Assembly (NCBI RefSeq): GCF_025698545.1 | Contig: NC_068567.1 | Coordinates: 5,022,001 to 5,086,000, forward strand | From: Gossypium raimondii | Lineage: Eukaryota > Streptophyta > Magnoliopsida > Malvales > Malvaceae | Reading direction: 5' to 3' | DNA length: 64,000 nucleotides | Shown here: one piece after another, positions 12,211 to 24,719 of the stretch | Layout of the letters: each line of letters opens with the position of its first letter | Numbering within the stretch: the first letter of the stretch is position 1 | Notes under the pieces: generated by a model | The model's database searches: none | Told to the model about the DNA's origin: nothing | What the model saw: the letters and a program-made list of their open reading frames with translations, nothing else | Program-made: the position numbers and the translations under genes

Positions 12211-13129
12211 ACTGCTACTTCAATTGTTCTTTAAAAAAAAATCGCTGTTTCCTCAATCTCTAATGTAATCCCCATTAGTAAAATTTTCCCAAATCAAACA
12301 CCAAAGAACCGAAGATGTGCTCAAAAAGATCTCAACCTTAAAATTAGATTTCATCTTTAATTAAATGTTTTTATTTGCTGCATTACCAGAAAAAATATTT
12401 ATTTTAAATTATATATTTGCATCTCATCAACTTAAATAAATAGTAAATTTAAATTTTATAATTAACAAAAGAATTAAGTAATTAAATTGCGTGATAATTA
12501 TTTTAAAAATAAAATTTAATATTGTTATATAAAATTTATAAAAATATATATTTGGGAAAACCCCGGCATAAAGGGGTGAGAATAATAGTATATAATTAAA
12601 TAGAAAATTTCATAGATTTAATCAAATTCTTATAGTTGGATGCATATTTGCATGTTAAAGAATATGCAATGTAGCTTTCATTAGTTCATAAAACAAAGAA
12701 ATGTTTGGTAATTGATTTGACCTAAACTTTTTTGTTTATTAAAAGTTTTGTGGTCCATATTAAGGTAGTTTGTAAAGGTCAACATTAAATCTATTCGATT
12801 TAATTAATTTTAAAGTTTTAATTATTTATAAATGAATTATTTAATTTATAATATATATAATTATGAGTTTGGAACAAAATGTCATTTATTTTCCATCATA
12901 TCACTATATTTACATTTTAAAATAATTAATATTTAACTTAAAATTATTAATTAAAAATTTTGATGTAAACAAAATTTTACTATTAAATAGAACTCTAAAA
13001 CATAAACTATATAAGAAAAAGTTGTGATAATTATAATTATAAATTGATTTACATTTATTAGTTAAAATAATTATAGTTATAAATTGATTTACATTTATTA
13101 GTTAAAAATATGTGTATTCTTTTTTTTAA
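12211..13129. other. AT-rich intergenic DNA
   Basis: Very AT-rich sequence with no coding signal. It holds a two-copy tandem repeat near its end (13027-13106). Confidence 0.6.
13027..13106. repeat. 40-bp tandem duplication
   Basis: Two adjacent 40-bp units (13027-13066 and 13067-13106) share 'aaattgatttacatttatta' and differ at only a few positions on the left side. This looks like a simple, recent local duplication. Confidence 0.85.
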
Positions 13130-16100
13130 ATATTTTTTTATATTTTATTATGAGAAAACATTTGGTACACTGCCAATAGAATTTTTAAATTGTCTTATTC
13201 AATTTTCATCTAATATGTGTGCAATACAGGATCGACATTTGAGGAAGCTGATTGGAACGAGTGATAGACAGGATGGACTTTATTACTTTCGGCGCATGTA
13301 ACTGTTAAAGTGGCTGCAGTTGTGGGTTCATCTTTGGTGGAGTTATGACATAAGAGTTTAGGACATCATTTCGAAAAAGTAGTCAGATTATTATTATTTT
13401 GTTAGTAGGTGTAGGGAACATTTAAATAAAGCATGTGAAGTGTGAAATCGTGCTAAGCAGCCTAGAGAGTCTTTTCTTTTAAGTAATAATAAAGCATCGT
13501 GAATTTTTGAATTAATACATCATGATTTATGGGGTCCTTATAATCCCTCCTCTTCCTGTGGAGCAAGATGTTTTTTGACATTAGTTGATGATTTTTCAAG
13601 CGATGTATTGGTATATTTATTGGTTGATAAAACAAAGGTTTTTCAATTTTTTATGTTCTTTATTGCCATGATTGAACGCTAATTTTCCAAGAAAATCAAG
13701 ATAGTACGAAGTGATAATGGTATTGAGTTTAATTGAATGAAGGACTATTTTTTGGCTAATGACATCTTATTCCAAACCTCTTGTGTTGGCACTCTTCAAT
13801 AAAATAGACGAGTAGAGAGAAAACATCAACATATTTTAAATGTTGCTCACGCTTTGCGTTTTCAAGGGAATTTGTCGTTATGTTTTGGGGAGAGTGTGTT
13901 TTAGTTGTGGCACATCTGATTAATAGAACTCCCTCTATTGTACTTTATAATAAAACTCCCTATGACATTTTGTTTGGTTCTCCACCCTCGTATGATTATT
14001 TGCATGTTTTTAGTTGTTTGTGTTTTCCTCGTAATCAACAAGCAAAAGGTGACAAATTTGTGAGTCAAAGTTGAAAATGTGTATTTGTTAGGTATCCTTT
14101 TGGAAAAAAAAGGTTAGATGTTATATGATTTGGAGAGAAAGGTTTTTTTGGCATCTAGGGATGTTCGATTTTATGAAAATATTTTCTGACACTTGGATGT
14201 TGACACTGCTAGTGTCGAACTTATACATAACTTGGATGAAAATATTTTTGTTTTGTGGATGAGGGTGAGGTGCCAGAGGGAACGGAAGAGGTTAATGGCG
14301 AGCCTCGCCCCTCTTCGTCACCACAAACACAATCGTCTATTGTCTCAATAAGGATGTGCCAATAAATATGGCTGCCCAACTAAGTAATGGTTCGCAATAT
14401 TCAACTTATGGTTCGAATGCTTCTCCTGATTCCTCTATGGGTTGAGGTATGAGAACGAAAATCCCCTCATCCAAATTAAAGGATTTTGTGACATATACTG
14501 TGATTAACAAAAGTCTATCTCTCGTGTCACCTGCTTCCTCTCCTTCATCAGGTACACATTTTTGTATAGCACATTATGTTAATTGTGATAAATTTACCGC
14601 AAAACATAGAAATTTTCTTGCAACAATAATTGCAAATGTGGAGCCATAGTCTTTTAAAGAGGTTGTGAAAGATGCGGGGTGGCATAGTGCTATGCAAAGG
14701 GAGGTTCAAGCTTTGGAGGCTAATGACATATGGACTATAGAGTTTATTCCTCCTAGAAAGGAAACTCTAAGTAGCAAATGGGTGTATAAGATAAAATACA
14801 ACTTTGACGGTACCATTGAGATATTGAAGGCTCGTTTAGTTGTCTTCGATAATCATTAGATTGAAGGAATCGATTGTAATGAGACTTTGCTCCGGTGGAA
14901 AAAATGGTGACTGCTCAAACCTTATTGGCCATCGCTGCATTAAAGAATTGTGAGCTTTATCAAATGGATGTTCACAATGCCTTTCTGCATGGGGATCTTG
15001 ATGAGGAGGTATATATGAAACTTCCACTTGGTTTTGACGCTTCGAATCCGGGCACAGCGTGTAGGCTTTGAAAACCTTTGTATGGTTTGAAGCAAACACC
15101 TCGCTATTGGTTTGCCAAGCTCGTTATAACTCTAAAAGGGTATAGCTTCATACAATCTTACTTTGATTATTCCCTTTTTACATATACTAGGGGCATTGTA
15201 TAGATTAATATGCTTGTGTATGTTGATTTGATCGTTTCTGGTAACAATTCAACAGCATTGAAGTTTTTTTAAGGCCTATCTCAGTAATTGTTTTCATATG
15301 AAGGATCTCGGAGTACTAAAGTATTTTTTGGGTATTGAGGTTGCTTATAGTGCTCAAGGTTTGTTCTTGTGTCAACATAAGTATGCACTTGATATTATTT
15401 TTGAGATAAGATTATTGGGACCCAAACTAGCTAGCTCTCTTATTGAATAAAACCACAAACTTGCACATGCTACAGAATAATTTATTGCAGATCCTGAATC
15501 CTATCGACATTGATGGATCGCCTTATATATTTGGTTGTTATGCATCTAGATTTAGCATATCTTGTGCATGTTTTATTTCAATTTATGCAACATCCCAAGG
15601 AGGAACATTGGGATGTGACAATTGGAATAGTTCGTTATTTAAAAGGTGCTCCAGGCCAAGGTATCTTCCTCTAAGCAGATAGTGAGTTGTCTTTAAAAGG
15701 CTGGTGTGACTCAAATTAGGTTGCACGTCCCATCACTCAATGATCTCTAACTGGATGACTCATGTTTCTTGGGAAATCGCCTATCTTCTGGAAAACTAAA
15801 AAGCAACACACTGTCTTTCGATCCTTAACTGAAGTAGGGTATCATTCTATGGCCTCTGTTACTTGTGAATTGAAATGGTTAAAGGCTTTGCTACTTAGCT
15901 CCGGGATGCATAACCCTAAAGCTATTCATTTGTTTTGTGATAGTTATTCTGCTCTGGATATTGCTCGTAATCCCATTAATCACGAACATACAAAGCATAT
16001 TGAGGTGGATTGTCATTTTACTATGAATGCAATTTATGATGGTCTTATTTCTCCCTCATATGTCTCTACTACATATTAGCTAGCAAGTATATTTACAAAG

Positions 16101-16370
16101 GCTTTGGGAAAGAAACAATTTGATTATTGTCTTAGCAAATTGATCATTTACGATTTGCATGCTCTAACTTGATGGGGGTATTACGGGAAGATTAGTATGC
16201 AATATTTTGAGATAATTTATTTAAAGGAGCAGTTTTCCATATTATAGGAAGTAAATGGTGAACAGGAGTAATTTTCCTATTTTGATTCTAAGTAAGTTAT
16301 GACATGTATATATATTCTCTTATGTTGATTAATGATATTTTGTGACTTTCCCTACTACTGTCAATTTTAA
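13130..16370 (+). mobile_element. Ty1/copia LTR-retrotransposon fossil
   Basis: A degraded copia polyprotein region. In order it shows a GAG-pre-integrase-like segment (about 13,230-13,300), an integrase core (about 13,510-14,060), a reverse transcriptase (about 14,665-15,400, with [20 protein letters not shown]) and an RNase H (about 15,790-16,080). The integrase-before-RT order identifies Ty1/copia. A polypurine tract and the probable start of a 3' LTR follow at about 16,170-16,180. No matching 5' LTR or gag was recognised, so it appears 5'-truncated. It is broken many times over and clearly old. Both outer ends are approximate. Confidence 0.85.
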
Positions 16371-18401
16371 ATCATGTGATAATTATTTTAAAGAACCTTT
16401 TATTTTGTCTTTTACATAAAATATTATTTTGATTTCTTGAATTATCTCAACTCTACTTATTATTTTTCATCGTATTTTTTCTTTATCAAGGGTTTTAGCG
16501 AATTCATAGAACGAATGCGCTTGTTTCATGGAAAACAATTTGGTTATTAAAAATGATTTAGAGATTCATGGAAAATAAGTCATTTCCTATGTAAATTGAT
16601 TTACCTTTTGCAAAATATAAGTCATTTTTGAAAAAACTTTTATGAGTAATTTTATTTTTATATAAAAATTAATTTAAATCAAGCCTAATATTATTATATT
16701 AATAATTATCATTTCATTTTAATTTTTAAAATATTAAATTATTAAATTATTAAAATTAAATATTAAAACATTCAGAATTACTAAACATATATATTTAATA
16801 ATGTAATCCTAAACTGAATCAACATGATTAATAAGTAAATGGAAAATTTCAATTAATCCATGTGCTACGAATTTGTTATGAATTTAATTGATTTACTTTA
16901 ATTAAGTTAATTTTATTTTTTAATTTATTGAATTGATCAATTTTAGTCTTCATATTTCTTTAATTATAAAATTTCAACCTTATCCTAAACTAAAACAGTT
17001 AAATTTGTTTGGTTAAATATCACTATTAGTCTTATACTATAGTTGTAGATTTTAGTTTACATTCTCCAATTTGATCATTCTTAGTCCTGTATTTTCTGAA
17101 TTTTAAAATTTCATTATTAACACAAAACGTTGACTTTTTTTAAAGCAATATATAAAATAAAAATTGACATTGCATTACACTTGTTATAATATATCTGTCG
17201 CATAAGATGTTGGGAATAATAAATTTTAGTGAATTTAGCATATACCATTTTGCTAAAACTTCATATAAATAAAAAAGCCAAAACAAAAATCCCAGTGAAG
17301 CAAAGAAACAAGAAAATAACAGTTTTTTAACTGTCAATTGGACCACTTTATTTATTTATTTATGGAATTACTCAAGTTTAGTTGTCAGCTTGTAAATATC
17401 TTTTGATATATTAAGATCAGATTAAAAGATAATTTTGTCTCTATATTATAAGTGGGTATTCAATTTTAACTATTTTTATTTTAATTACTATTTTAATTTG
17501 TATATTTGGATTAACACATGCTTATTCAAATTTTACTTATTAAACTTTGATATTTAATTATCAGAGCTAATAAAAATTTAAATTAATATATAATAAAATT
17601 ATATTTTGACCTAAAATTTTGGTTTAGTCATTTAAATTATTATAAAGATATAAGCTATTAAAATAGTGAAATTGTATTTTAGTTCTCGAGAAATATACAC
17701 TTAATTTCGTCTACAATTTTTTTTTCGACTTCGTCTTTATTTGATCCCAAGTTTAAAAGCATACTATAATAAATGTGTATGTTTTAAATACTAGATTAGA
17801 TTATTAGTGATACATATTGCTTATTGTGGATTTAAAATTAAAAATAAATAGAGCACATAATAATCTCTTAATTAGTTTATAAAATTTTTAAAATATATAT
17901 TATCAATGCAATAAAATAAAATTCAATTAATTCTTTCACATTTTTCTTCTTATGAAAAATAAATGTTCATAATTTTTCTTATATAATTATTGATTGAACA
18001 ATTGGAATTTTCAAATCCATACTTTTAAACTTTGTATTTAATTTCCAATTTCAATGGCCAACTTCAATGACTATTTCTATTTCTATGTACCTTGAAGGAA
18101 ATATTTAATAATGAGATTAAATCTAAAAGACTTTTTTAAAGGTATTTTCATTTTCTTTAGCCAATGTTTTATCAATCAAAGGGTTATAAAATATTATGTT
18201 TAGAAGAAAACTAATGAAAAAAATAAATGGAAATAAAGTTTCAAGATAAGCTCAATGGTATCAAGAATTGGCTCAGAAAACGACTTGTTAGTTGAGAGAA
18301 TTTTTTTCCTTTTTTGGGTTTTACAAATTTATAGATATTTAATGACTCTGTTTTAAAAGCCAAAAGTTTTTGTTAGAAAGTTTGATGATCAAATTGATAG
18401 A
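16371..18401. other. AT-rich intergenic DNA with degenerate repeats
   Basis: No gene is visible. The stretch near 17,560-17,690, read on the opposite strand, matches part of the dispersed repeat at 22,855-23,092 (shared phrase 'ctattttaatagcttatat'). Other parts are degenerate low-complexity DNA. Confidence 0.55.
17560..17690 (-). repeat. Fragment of dispersed repeat family A
   Basis: The reverse complement resembles the central part of the family A copies at 22,855-23,092 and 53,500-53,742, including 'agcttatatctttata'. It lacks the GC-richer end carrying the 'ggatccgcc' motif. Boundaries are approximate. Confidence 0.55.
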
Positions 18402-18406
18402 ATTTG
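18402..18406. repeat. Left target-site duplication of outer solo LTR
   Basis: The pentamer atttg directly precedes TGTAAC and is repeated at 22076-22080 directly after GTTACA. Confidence 0.85.
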
Positions 18407-19019
18407 TGTAACATCCCGGAATCTAGGTTAGAAGTTTTGAGTTTTGTGGTTAGGGTCAGTGAGTGGGTTGAACATCGGGGTTCAATTTCGCGTTTTAATG
18501 TTAGAATAGGTTTGCTGGTCTGGTGGTTAATTGTGTGTTAATGTATCTCTGGGTCTAGTATTTGAATCCTTGTGAGTGTTTTTTTTTTTACATTTATTTG
18601 TTTTTATTTTATTTTTTAAAGAGGGGAAGTTAATTTTAGAATAGAAAATAAGTTTACGTTCTTCATTTTTTTACTTTTTCTTTTTCTTCCCCATCGTTCC
18701 TTTTTTCTGTTCTTTCTAATTTTAATTGCGTTTGTTTTTGCTTCTTCTGTTTTGCACAATTTATTTATTGTTCCGTCAAAGGAGATTGCTCTTGTGTGTT
18801 TCGTGTTATCGGATGTGAGTCAGAATAGTTTTGTGGAGGCGAAGCAGTTAATCCTTGTTGTTTGCAATTCTGATTTAAGATGTGTTTCCGAAACTGTTGA
18901 TTTTAAGTGTTGAGTTATTGATGGATTGCATGATATTCTGCATATTTCAGTACATTTCTGGATTTCCAAAGGATGGGGATCGTTTCGGTGTCAAAAACAC
19001 GAATTTCAAGCTGTTTCAG

Positions 19020-19350
19020 TGTGGTTTCATAACCACACGGGTGGCCACACAGGCGTGTGCCCCACACGGATGGCTCACACGGCCATGTGAAATTGGGAAT
19101 TAGGGCTTTTGGGTAAATTTTGGTACCACACGGCCTGGTAACATGGACATGTGTATCCACACGGGTATGTGAGATCTCCACACGGCCGTATCTCCTCTAC
19201 TCTTTATTTTTGCCATTTTTGGACAGTGAGTTACACGGGCTGCTCACAATGGCGTGTGTCCCCTCCACACGGGCGTGTGTGGCCTTCACATGGGCGCGTA
19301 GACCCCCATACGACCTGGGCACCTCCACTCGACCATGTGGCCCTATTTTG
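19020..19350. repeat. CACACGG/CCGTGTG motif cluster inside the outer LTR
   Basis: About seven degenerate copies of CACACGG or its near-inverse CCGTGTG/GGCGTGTG lie in 330 bp. They make a locally GC-rich patch in otherwise AT-rich DNA. The short open frames here are side effects of the repeats. Confidence 0.75.
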
Positions 19351-19811
19351 CAGAATTTTTATTTTGAGTCATAAACTGTCTGTTTTATGTTTCTGTGTAA
19401 TTCGAACCTCGTTCAAGCCTCGATAAGTGTGTTTGGGGCTCGATTTAGTTTGGTTTGTGTATATATACGTTTATGGGCTTTAATTTTATTACTCGTTTAT
19501 GTGATAAATAAGTATGAGTTTATTATTGTTGACGTAGCTGAATATTAGAATACAAGTGTAATCAAATCTGAATCTGTTCAACTGGAAATGTTAATGTCCA
19601 TTTCTGTATGATGTTTGCATAATATGTGCATTGTTGCATAGCATGAAAATTTCGGGATCTGGCCATGAAGAGAAGGAAGACAGAATTAGCAATTTTAATT
19701 GTGATACTTTTGTATAGCGATTTACCGCACTATCCTATATGTATACTATCTCAACTATATACAGTTACTCAAGTGGCATAGTTCCACATTGTGGTGTGTA
19801 GGGTGGATGAA

Positions 19812-19816
19812 CCTAT
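19812..19816. repeat. Left target-site duplication of inner solo LTR
   Basis: The pentamer cctat is repeated at 21299-21303, directly flanking the inner LTR. Confidence 0.85.
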
Positions 19817-21298
19817 TGCTGGATCGCCGGCACCCCTACGGCGTAGCGGAAAAATTTAATAATCGGCGACCCTAACCACGGATCCATGTGTGAGGAACGA
19901 ATCGGGGTGAAAAGAGTTACGAAATTACCTAATGCTGTTCTAAGTAGACAGCAACTTCTCAACAACGTGTAGTCTGATCTACAGTCGAACTAAGCCGCAA
20001 TCTATTGAGACTCTGACCTCTACGTGATCCACCTAGTTGACTACGAACGGAAGAAATCCCCAAAACAGTTTTGAGAGTGAATTTTCTTTGACGGCTGCTA
20101 GACCAAAACAAAGAAAAACGGGATACTTATATCCTTATTATTTATTTTTTAGGGTTTTATTTATGAATTAAAATAAATATAATAATATTTTAAACCGAAA
20201 ATTATAATTACATTAATTATAATATAATTTGATAAACCATATATTTATTTGAATTCATATGCTAACCTCATTATGTGTACAACAACCTTGTACATAATGT
20301 GTTGAAATCGAATTAAATTAATTCTATAATTAATTTAATTCAAGTGACACCTAAAACAATACCAACTATGGTTTATTCCGTTCATTTTAACTATAGGGTG
20401 TGACCACAGAGGTTCTTGTAACGTTAGCGTAATACTAGAACGATTCCAATGTTACAAACAATGAGTGGCATCTAGCAATGCATCATTGCTACCTAAGTCA
20501 CAAGAGATCATGATTCGACATAACCTTTTATGATTAACCTTTTATGCAATAATCCTTAAGTCCTTTATCTCTGGATTGGACACAAGTCATGGAATAGTCA
20601 CACTTGTATAGTCCATTCCATGTTCCTTGATATTTTAAGCAGACTACGATATACAAATAGGTATAACATCTCATATCAACTTATTTGAGCATGGCCATGC
20701 ATTTCTAGTCTCACTTAATCAAGTGGCCTAAGATATTTCTCCCATTATGTAGGAGAGACTTATTCTATATCGACCAACAATATCCCTCTACATCGATTGT
20801 GGTATATCCAACACCAGCCTTTATAGAACAACCAGTTACGGTGTACGTTTGACTGTATCAAAATATACTACTCACGATGTTGGGATTATGATGATCTCAA
20901 GTCTGAGGATCATATACATATTAATCACTATGAGTAATGTCGTGACAATTACATAATAATCCAAGAAACATACTCATAATGGGTCAGTCCAATATGTTGT
21001 TCTCTAACACACATATTCATGCATCGATTCTGATATTCCATATCAATGATAACTCTTTATCATCAATCAACTACATGTTAGTCTTAATGCATTATTGTTA
21101 TCCTATCCAACAATAATACTTGACTAAGGATCTTTTAAGAATAATCATTTATTCTTAGGATATTATTAGAAAACAGTTTATTTATACACACAGAAAAGAA
21201 ACTGAAATAATAATGGTAACGCCTTATATTAATAAACATGATAAATCAAGTATGTTATTACAACCATCTCATGATTGATCTTTGGGCATACTCTAACA
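19817..21298 (-). mobile_element. Inner (nested) solo LTR, 1,482 bp
   Basis: On the minus strand it begins TGTTAGAGTATGCCC and ends GCGATCCAGCA, the TG...CA form of an LTR, with exact 5-bp duplications (cctat) on both sides. There is no internal coding domain, so it is a solo LTR. It sits inside the outer LTR (18407-22075) in opposite orientation and is unrelated to it in sequence, so it inserted later. I cannot assign it firmly to copia or gypsy from sequence alone. Confidence 0.85.
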
Positions 21299-21303
21299 CC
21301 TAT
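21299..21303. repeat. Right target-site duplication of inner solo LTR
   Basis: cctat, identical to 19812-19816. Confidence 0.85.
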
Positions 21304-22075
21304 TATGTTTCTGTGTGGTGTGCATGGTGGACGGGCTTACCATAGCCCTTATGTGGTGTGCTGGATGGACGAAGTGGTGTTTGATTGGCAGGATGAGATC
21401 TTGACTTGTGCATTTGTTCGTATCTGGATATACGTTTGTTTGTCAGAACATTTTGTCTGTTTGTGTGAACTTTTGGTTATTGACAATATAGTTAATGTAA
21501 TGTAAAATGTCCCTAATTAATGCGTATGATTGGATCGTCATCTCTGTGGTTTGATATTGTATTTGACATACCGATTGAGACTTTCGTAAGTGATATTTTT
21601 ATACATATGCTTGTCTGAAGTATTTATTGTGTCACTCTGTCTTTTGCCATCTGTTCATGTTTCGGATTCACACTGAGCTCGCATAGCTCGTCCTTGTAGT
21701 GTTTTTCTTTTCAGGTACATTCTGTGTTTTGAAGCTGGACTCGGTATACCAAATATCACAGAAATATATGGTTTGATTCGGTTTGAGTAAAATCTCATAA
21801 GTTTTATATAATAAAATTAAGTCGGTTTTAAGACGATTATATAAACTGTGATACAAGTTTTTATGCTGGACTTTCATAAGGTGTTATTTGGACTGAACTT
21901 TAGAAACTATGGATTTTATTTCTGAATGTTTGACTCCGGTTTAATATTGTTTCAAACATAATGAATAAAAAGGTTTTCTTGGTTTGAATTGAAGTTTTAG
22001 TTTCTGCCACTTCTGGTGGCCAATGTAACCTCCAGGATTTGGTCTAAACTTCTAGGCGGGTTTTGGGGCGTTACA

Positions 22076-22080
22076 ATTTG
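22076..22080. repeat. Right target-site duplication of outer solo LTR
   Basis: atttg, identical to 18402-18406. The host sequence resumes here in continuity with the bases before 18402. Confidence 0.85.
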
Positions 22081-24239
22081 TAAATGTGAATGGTTAAATT
22101 TATTAAATTATTTAGAATTAAAATCAAATTGATAGAATGTGTAAGTATAGAGGACTAAATGTGTTATTATACCAATTAGAAAAAAGGCTTTCCGTTATCA
22201 ATTTAACGATAGGTGACCAAAACAGAAACAAATTAAAATGTTAATGCCTAAATTAAAAAACTTTAAAATTGAATAACCAAAATAGAAACGCTTGGATGAC
22301 AATTTGTATAATTTACCTTTTCTTTTATTATACTTCATTAATTAGTTATTATCAATTATTAAAATTAGAATTTTATCTTCAAATTATCAAAATCAAAGTT
22401 GGAAGCTTGAATCAAAGTAAACATTTAGTGCCCAAACAAGGCAATATTTAATATTAAGTTAAAATTTAGTTTCAATTTTGTCTATGAGTACCAAACTATA
22501 AAGAAAATTATTTAAGAAATAATATTAACAAATAGTAAAAAAATTATAAGCGAAATTAAAAAAAATTGTATAGTACATAGGATTGAAATTCTGCCACAAG
22601 TCTTAATTATTTATTTTTAATTTTTAAAATATAATTTAAAGACATATGGCATGATTTCAATCCCGTGGAATTGTAAAATTTCCATAATTATCCTAAAAGA
22701 ATATCATGTGTCTTATTTATTTATTTTTAATTTGTTAAAATATCAATTAATGATACTTAAAAATAAATAGTTATTAAAAATTAAAGAAAATTAAAAAAAT
22801 TAAAAGAGGTCTTTAACCAAATGATACTTAAACTAGGGAGAAGCAAATAAAATTTGTTGGGGTAGGGATTAAATTATATATTTTTATGATAGTAAAACTG
22901 TAATGTCACTATTTTAATAGCTTATATCTTTATAAAATTTAAAGGATTAAATCAAAATTTTATCATTTTTGAGGTTAAAGTACAATTTTATCATTATTAA
23001 ATTAAAATTTTATAAATTATAAAAGACCTAAATATAAATTTTTTTTGTTTTAGGGGGGCCGAGGCCCTGCCAGCTCCCTGGATCCGCCTCTAACTTAAAC
23101 AAATGTAATGCTTTGTTAATCTCAAGCTTTTCAAAATCGGACCGGTTGTCGAATCAATCAAGTTACCAGTTCATTGGATTAACAAATTCTGACGGTTTGA
23201 TTAATAAATCATTAAAAATTAATAAAAAATATTAAAAATCAATTCAATCGCCGGTTTAACAAATTTTTTAATTCGATTGAACTGGTTAATATCGATTCCC
23301 AACTCAATTGATTCAAAATCTTTCTCAGATCAATATCCTAATCGGTTTTCGTTCAACAAGTCTGGTCAGCCGATCAAATTCGGTTCAGGTAACGTTGGCT
23401 TATCTTCAACTTTCTGCTTAATTAAGAGAAAATTTGTTGTGAAGGATTAATTTAGTACACGTGAAGAGCTTGCCAAAAAGAAAACTAAAATTTTAATGAT
23501 TGCAGTTGCAATCACAATCTAATGAAAATTACTAATCATGTTTTGCATCATTATAATTTGGAATTTAAAAATTTCAAGCCTTAAAAAATTATCAAAGTTT
23601 CTACGTAAATTTAATAAAATAAAATAAAATTGAAATAATAAAAATTATCAAAGTTTCTACGTAAATTTCCATCTTATGAAGTGTAGTGTGATGACCCGCG
23701 GTGAAGGGGTTAATCACTATTACTAGAGGTGGATACCTGATTCCGATAAAAATTTATTTAAAATTAATTTGTAAGAATTTAGTATTAGGTTTTCAGCTTA
23801 TATCAATTTCAAATTTGATTATTAGATTATTTTATCACATTTTTATATAAAAAACTTGATTATATTTTATATCTCGTAACAATGACTCACATTCTAAATT
23901 AGTTCTAACGCATTAAAACGTTTTAATTGAGTGTTCAAAATATCAATACCTTATCACTTAGATCCTTTCGTTAATTTAGTAATTAGATTATTCGATGTTA
24001 TAAAAGTGAGTTAGTATTTAATGCCTAATCCGATGAAAAACTTAATTGATATTATACGTACCGTACTCAATTAATATATTTTAAAATTTAAGAAATAATT
24101 CAAAATATGAACTGTGGAAGTCTATGTTTTATATATTATAAAAAATCAGTGTTTACCGTTGACAAAAAAACAAAAAGGGTAGTTGCGTAAATTCATGAAA
24201 TAAATAATTTCATCAACTAACTCCTTTACGTTTCAGCAT
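22081..24239. other. AT-rich intergenic DNA upstream of the CIP7-like gene
   Basis: No gene is seen. It contains a family A repeat (22,855-23,092), a degenerate block rich in 'ccggtt/aaccgg'-like words (about 23,120-23,400), and a 28-bp direct repeat (from about 23,585 and about 23,641, offset 56 bp) containing 'atcaaagtttctacgtaaat'. The last few hundred bases probably include the promoter of the gene starting at 24,720. Confidence 0.5.
22855..23092 (+). repeat. Dispersed repeat family A, copy 1
   Basis: A block of about 240 bp. Its AT-rich body contains 'attaaattatatattttta' and 'ttttataaattataaaa', and it ends in a GC-richer tag 'ggatccgcctct'. A closely similar block in the same orientation lies at 53,500-53,742 inside a PHO1 intron. 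It is non-coding, MITE-like or a fragment of a larger element; no clear terminal inverted repeat was found. Confidence 0.7.
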
Positions 24240-24254
24240 TCCCTATGCTTGCCG

Positions 24255-24719
24255 TCAACTGTACTTCAAATTCCCAATTATACCCTCTTTCTTTTTCCTT
24301 TTTTTCATTTTTACCTCCTCCCAACAGAACAATTTTCCGACCAAAGTGTAAATCAAACAGGAAAATGTTTTGTAATTTCTTTCCTCTCAGTTTCCCACTC
24401 AACGAAAGTAGCAGTCTTTGGATCCTCCATTTTTCTCTCCCTAAAAAGATGCCCTTTTTTTTTCACTCTCTCACTAAAAGCCTTTATATATTCTTTTATG
24501 AGAACTTTCCCATTTCTTTATGCCTTTCTGATTCTCTGCAAACCCCCCTTTTTTTCTGGCGGTTCACTGAACTGAGCTATCTTTAGAACCCAAATGTCTT
24601 TATCTTTTTTTTTTTCCGTGAAATTTCATGAAAATTGTTGCTTTTTATTTATTTATTTCATAACGATGTCATTTCACTGTTGAAGATTTGCCTTTTTTTT
24701 TCTTTGAAAGAGGTTAACA
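24255..24719 (+). promoter_or_regulatory. Probable pyrimidine-rich 5' leader of the CIP7-like gene
   Basis: A strongly C/T-rich stretch ending just before the ATG at 24,720, typical of plant 5' UTRs. It contains short overlapping open frames in two phases that look compositional rather than coding. The transcription start was not located. Confidence 0.45.

Larger units (their letters stand above)
18407..22075 (+). mobile_element. Outer solo LTR, Ty3/gypsy-like, interrupted by another solo LTR
   Basis: The element starts TGTAACATCC and ends GGGGCGTTACA, so it has the TG...CA ends of an LTR with a 6-bp terminal inverted repeat TGTAAC/GTTACA. It is flanked by exact 5-bp duplications (atttg). 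Without the nested insertion it is about 2.18 kb. It has no capsid, protease, polymerase or integrase coding sequence, so it is a solo LTR left by LTR-LTR recombination. The TGTAACA start recalls the Tekay/Del chromovirus group of Ty3/gypsy in plants; that family call is from memory. The preserved ends and duplication suggest moderate age. Confidence 0.85.

Noticed and set aside
18882-19426. Overlapping open frames on both strands near 19.0-19.4 kb
   Set aside because: They follow the CACACGG-type repeats inside a solo LTR; the protein sequences are low-complexity and match no family I know.
24245-24586. Two overlapping open frames upstream of the CIP7-like gene
   Set aside because: They arise from C/T-rich leader sequence, overlap in different phases and give Phe/Ser/Leu-rich nonsense.
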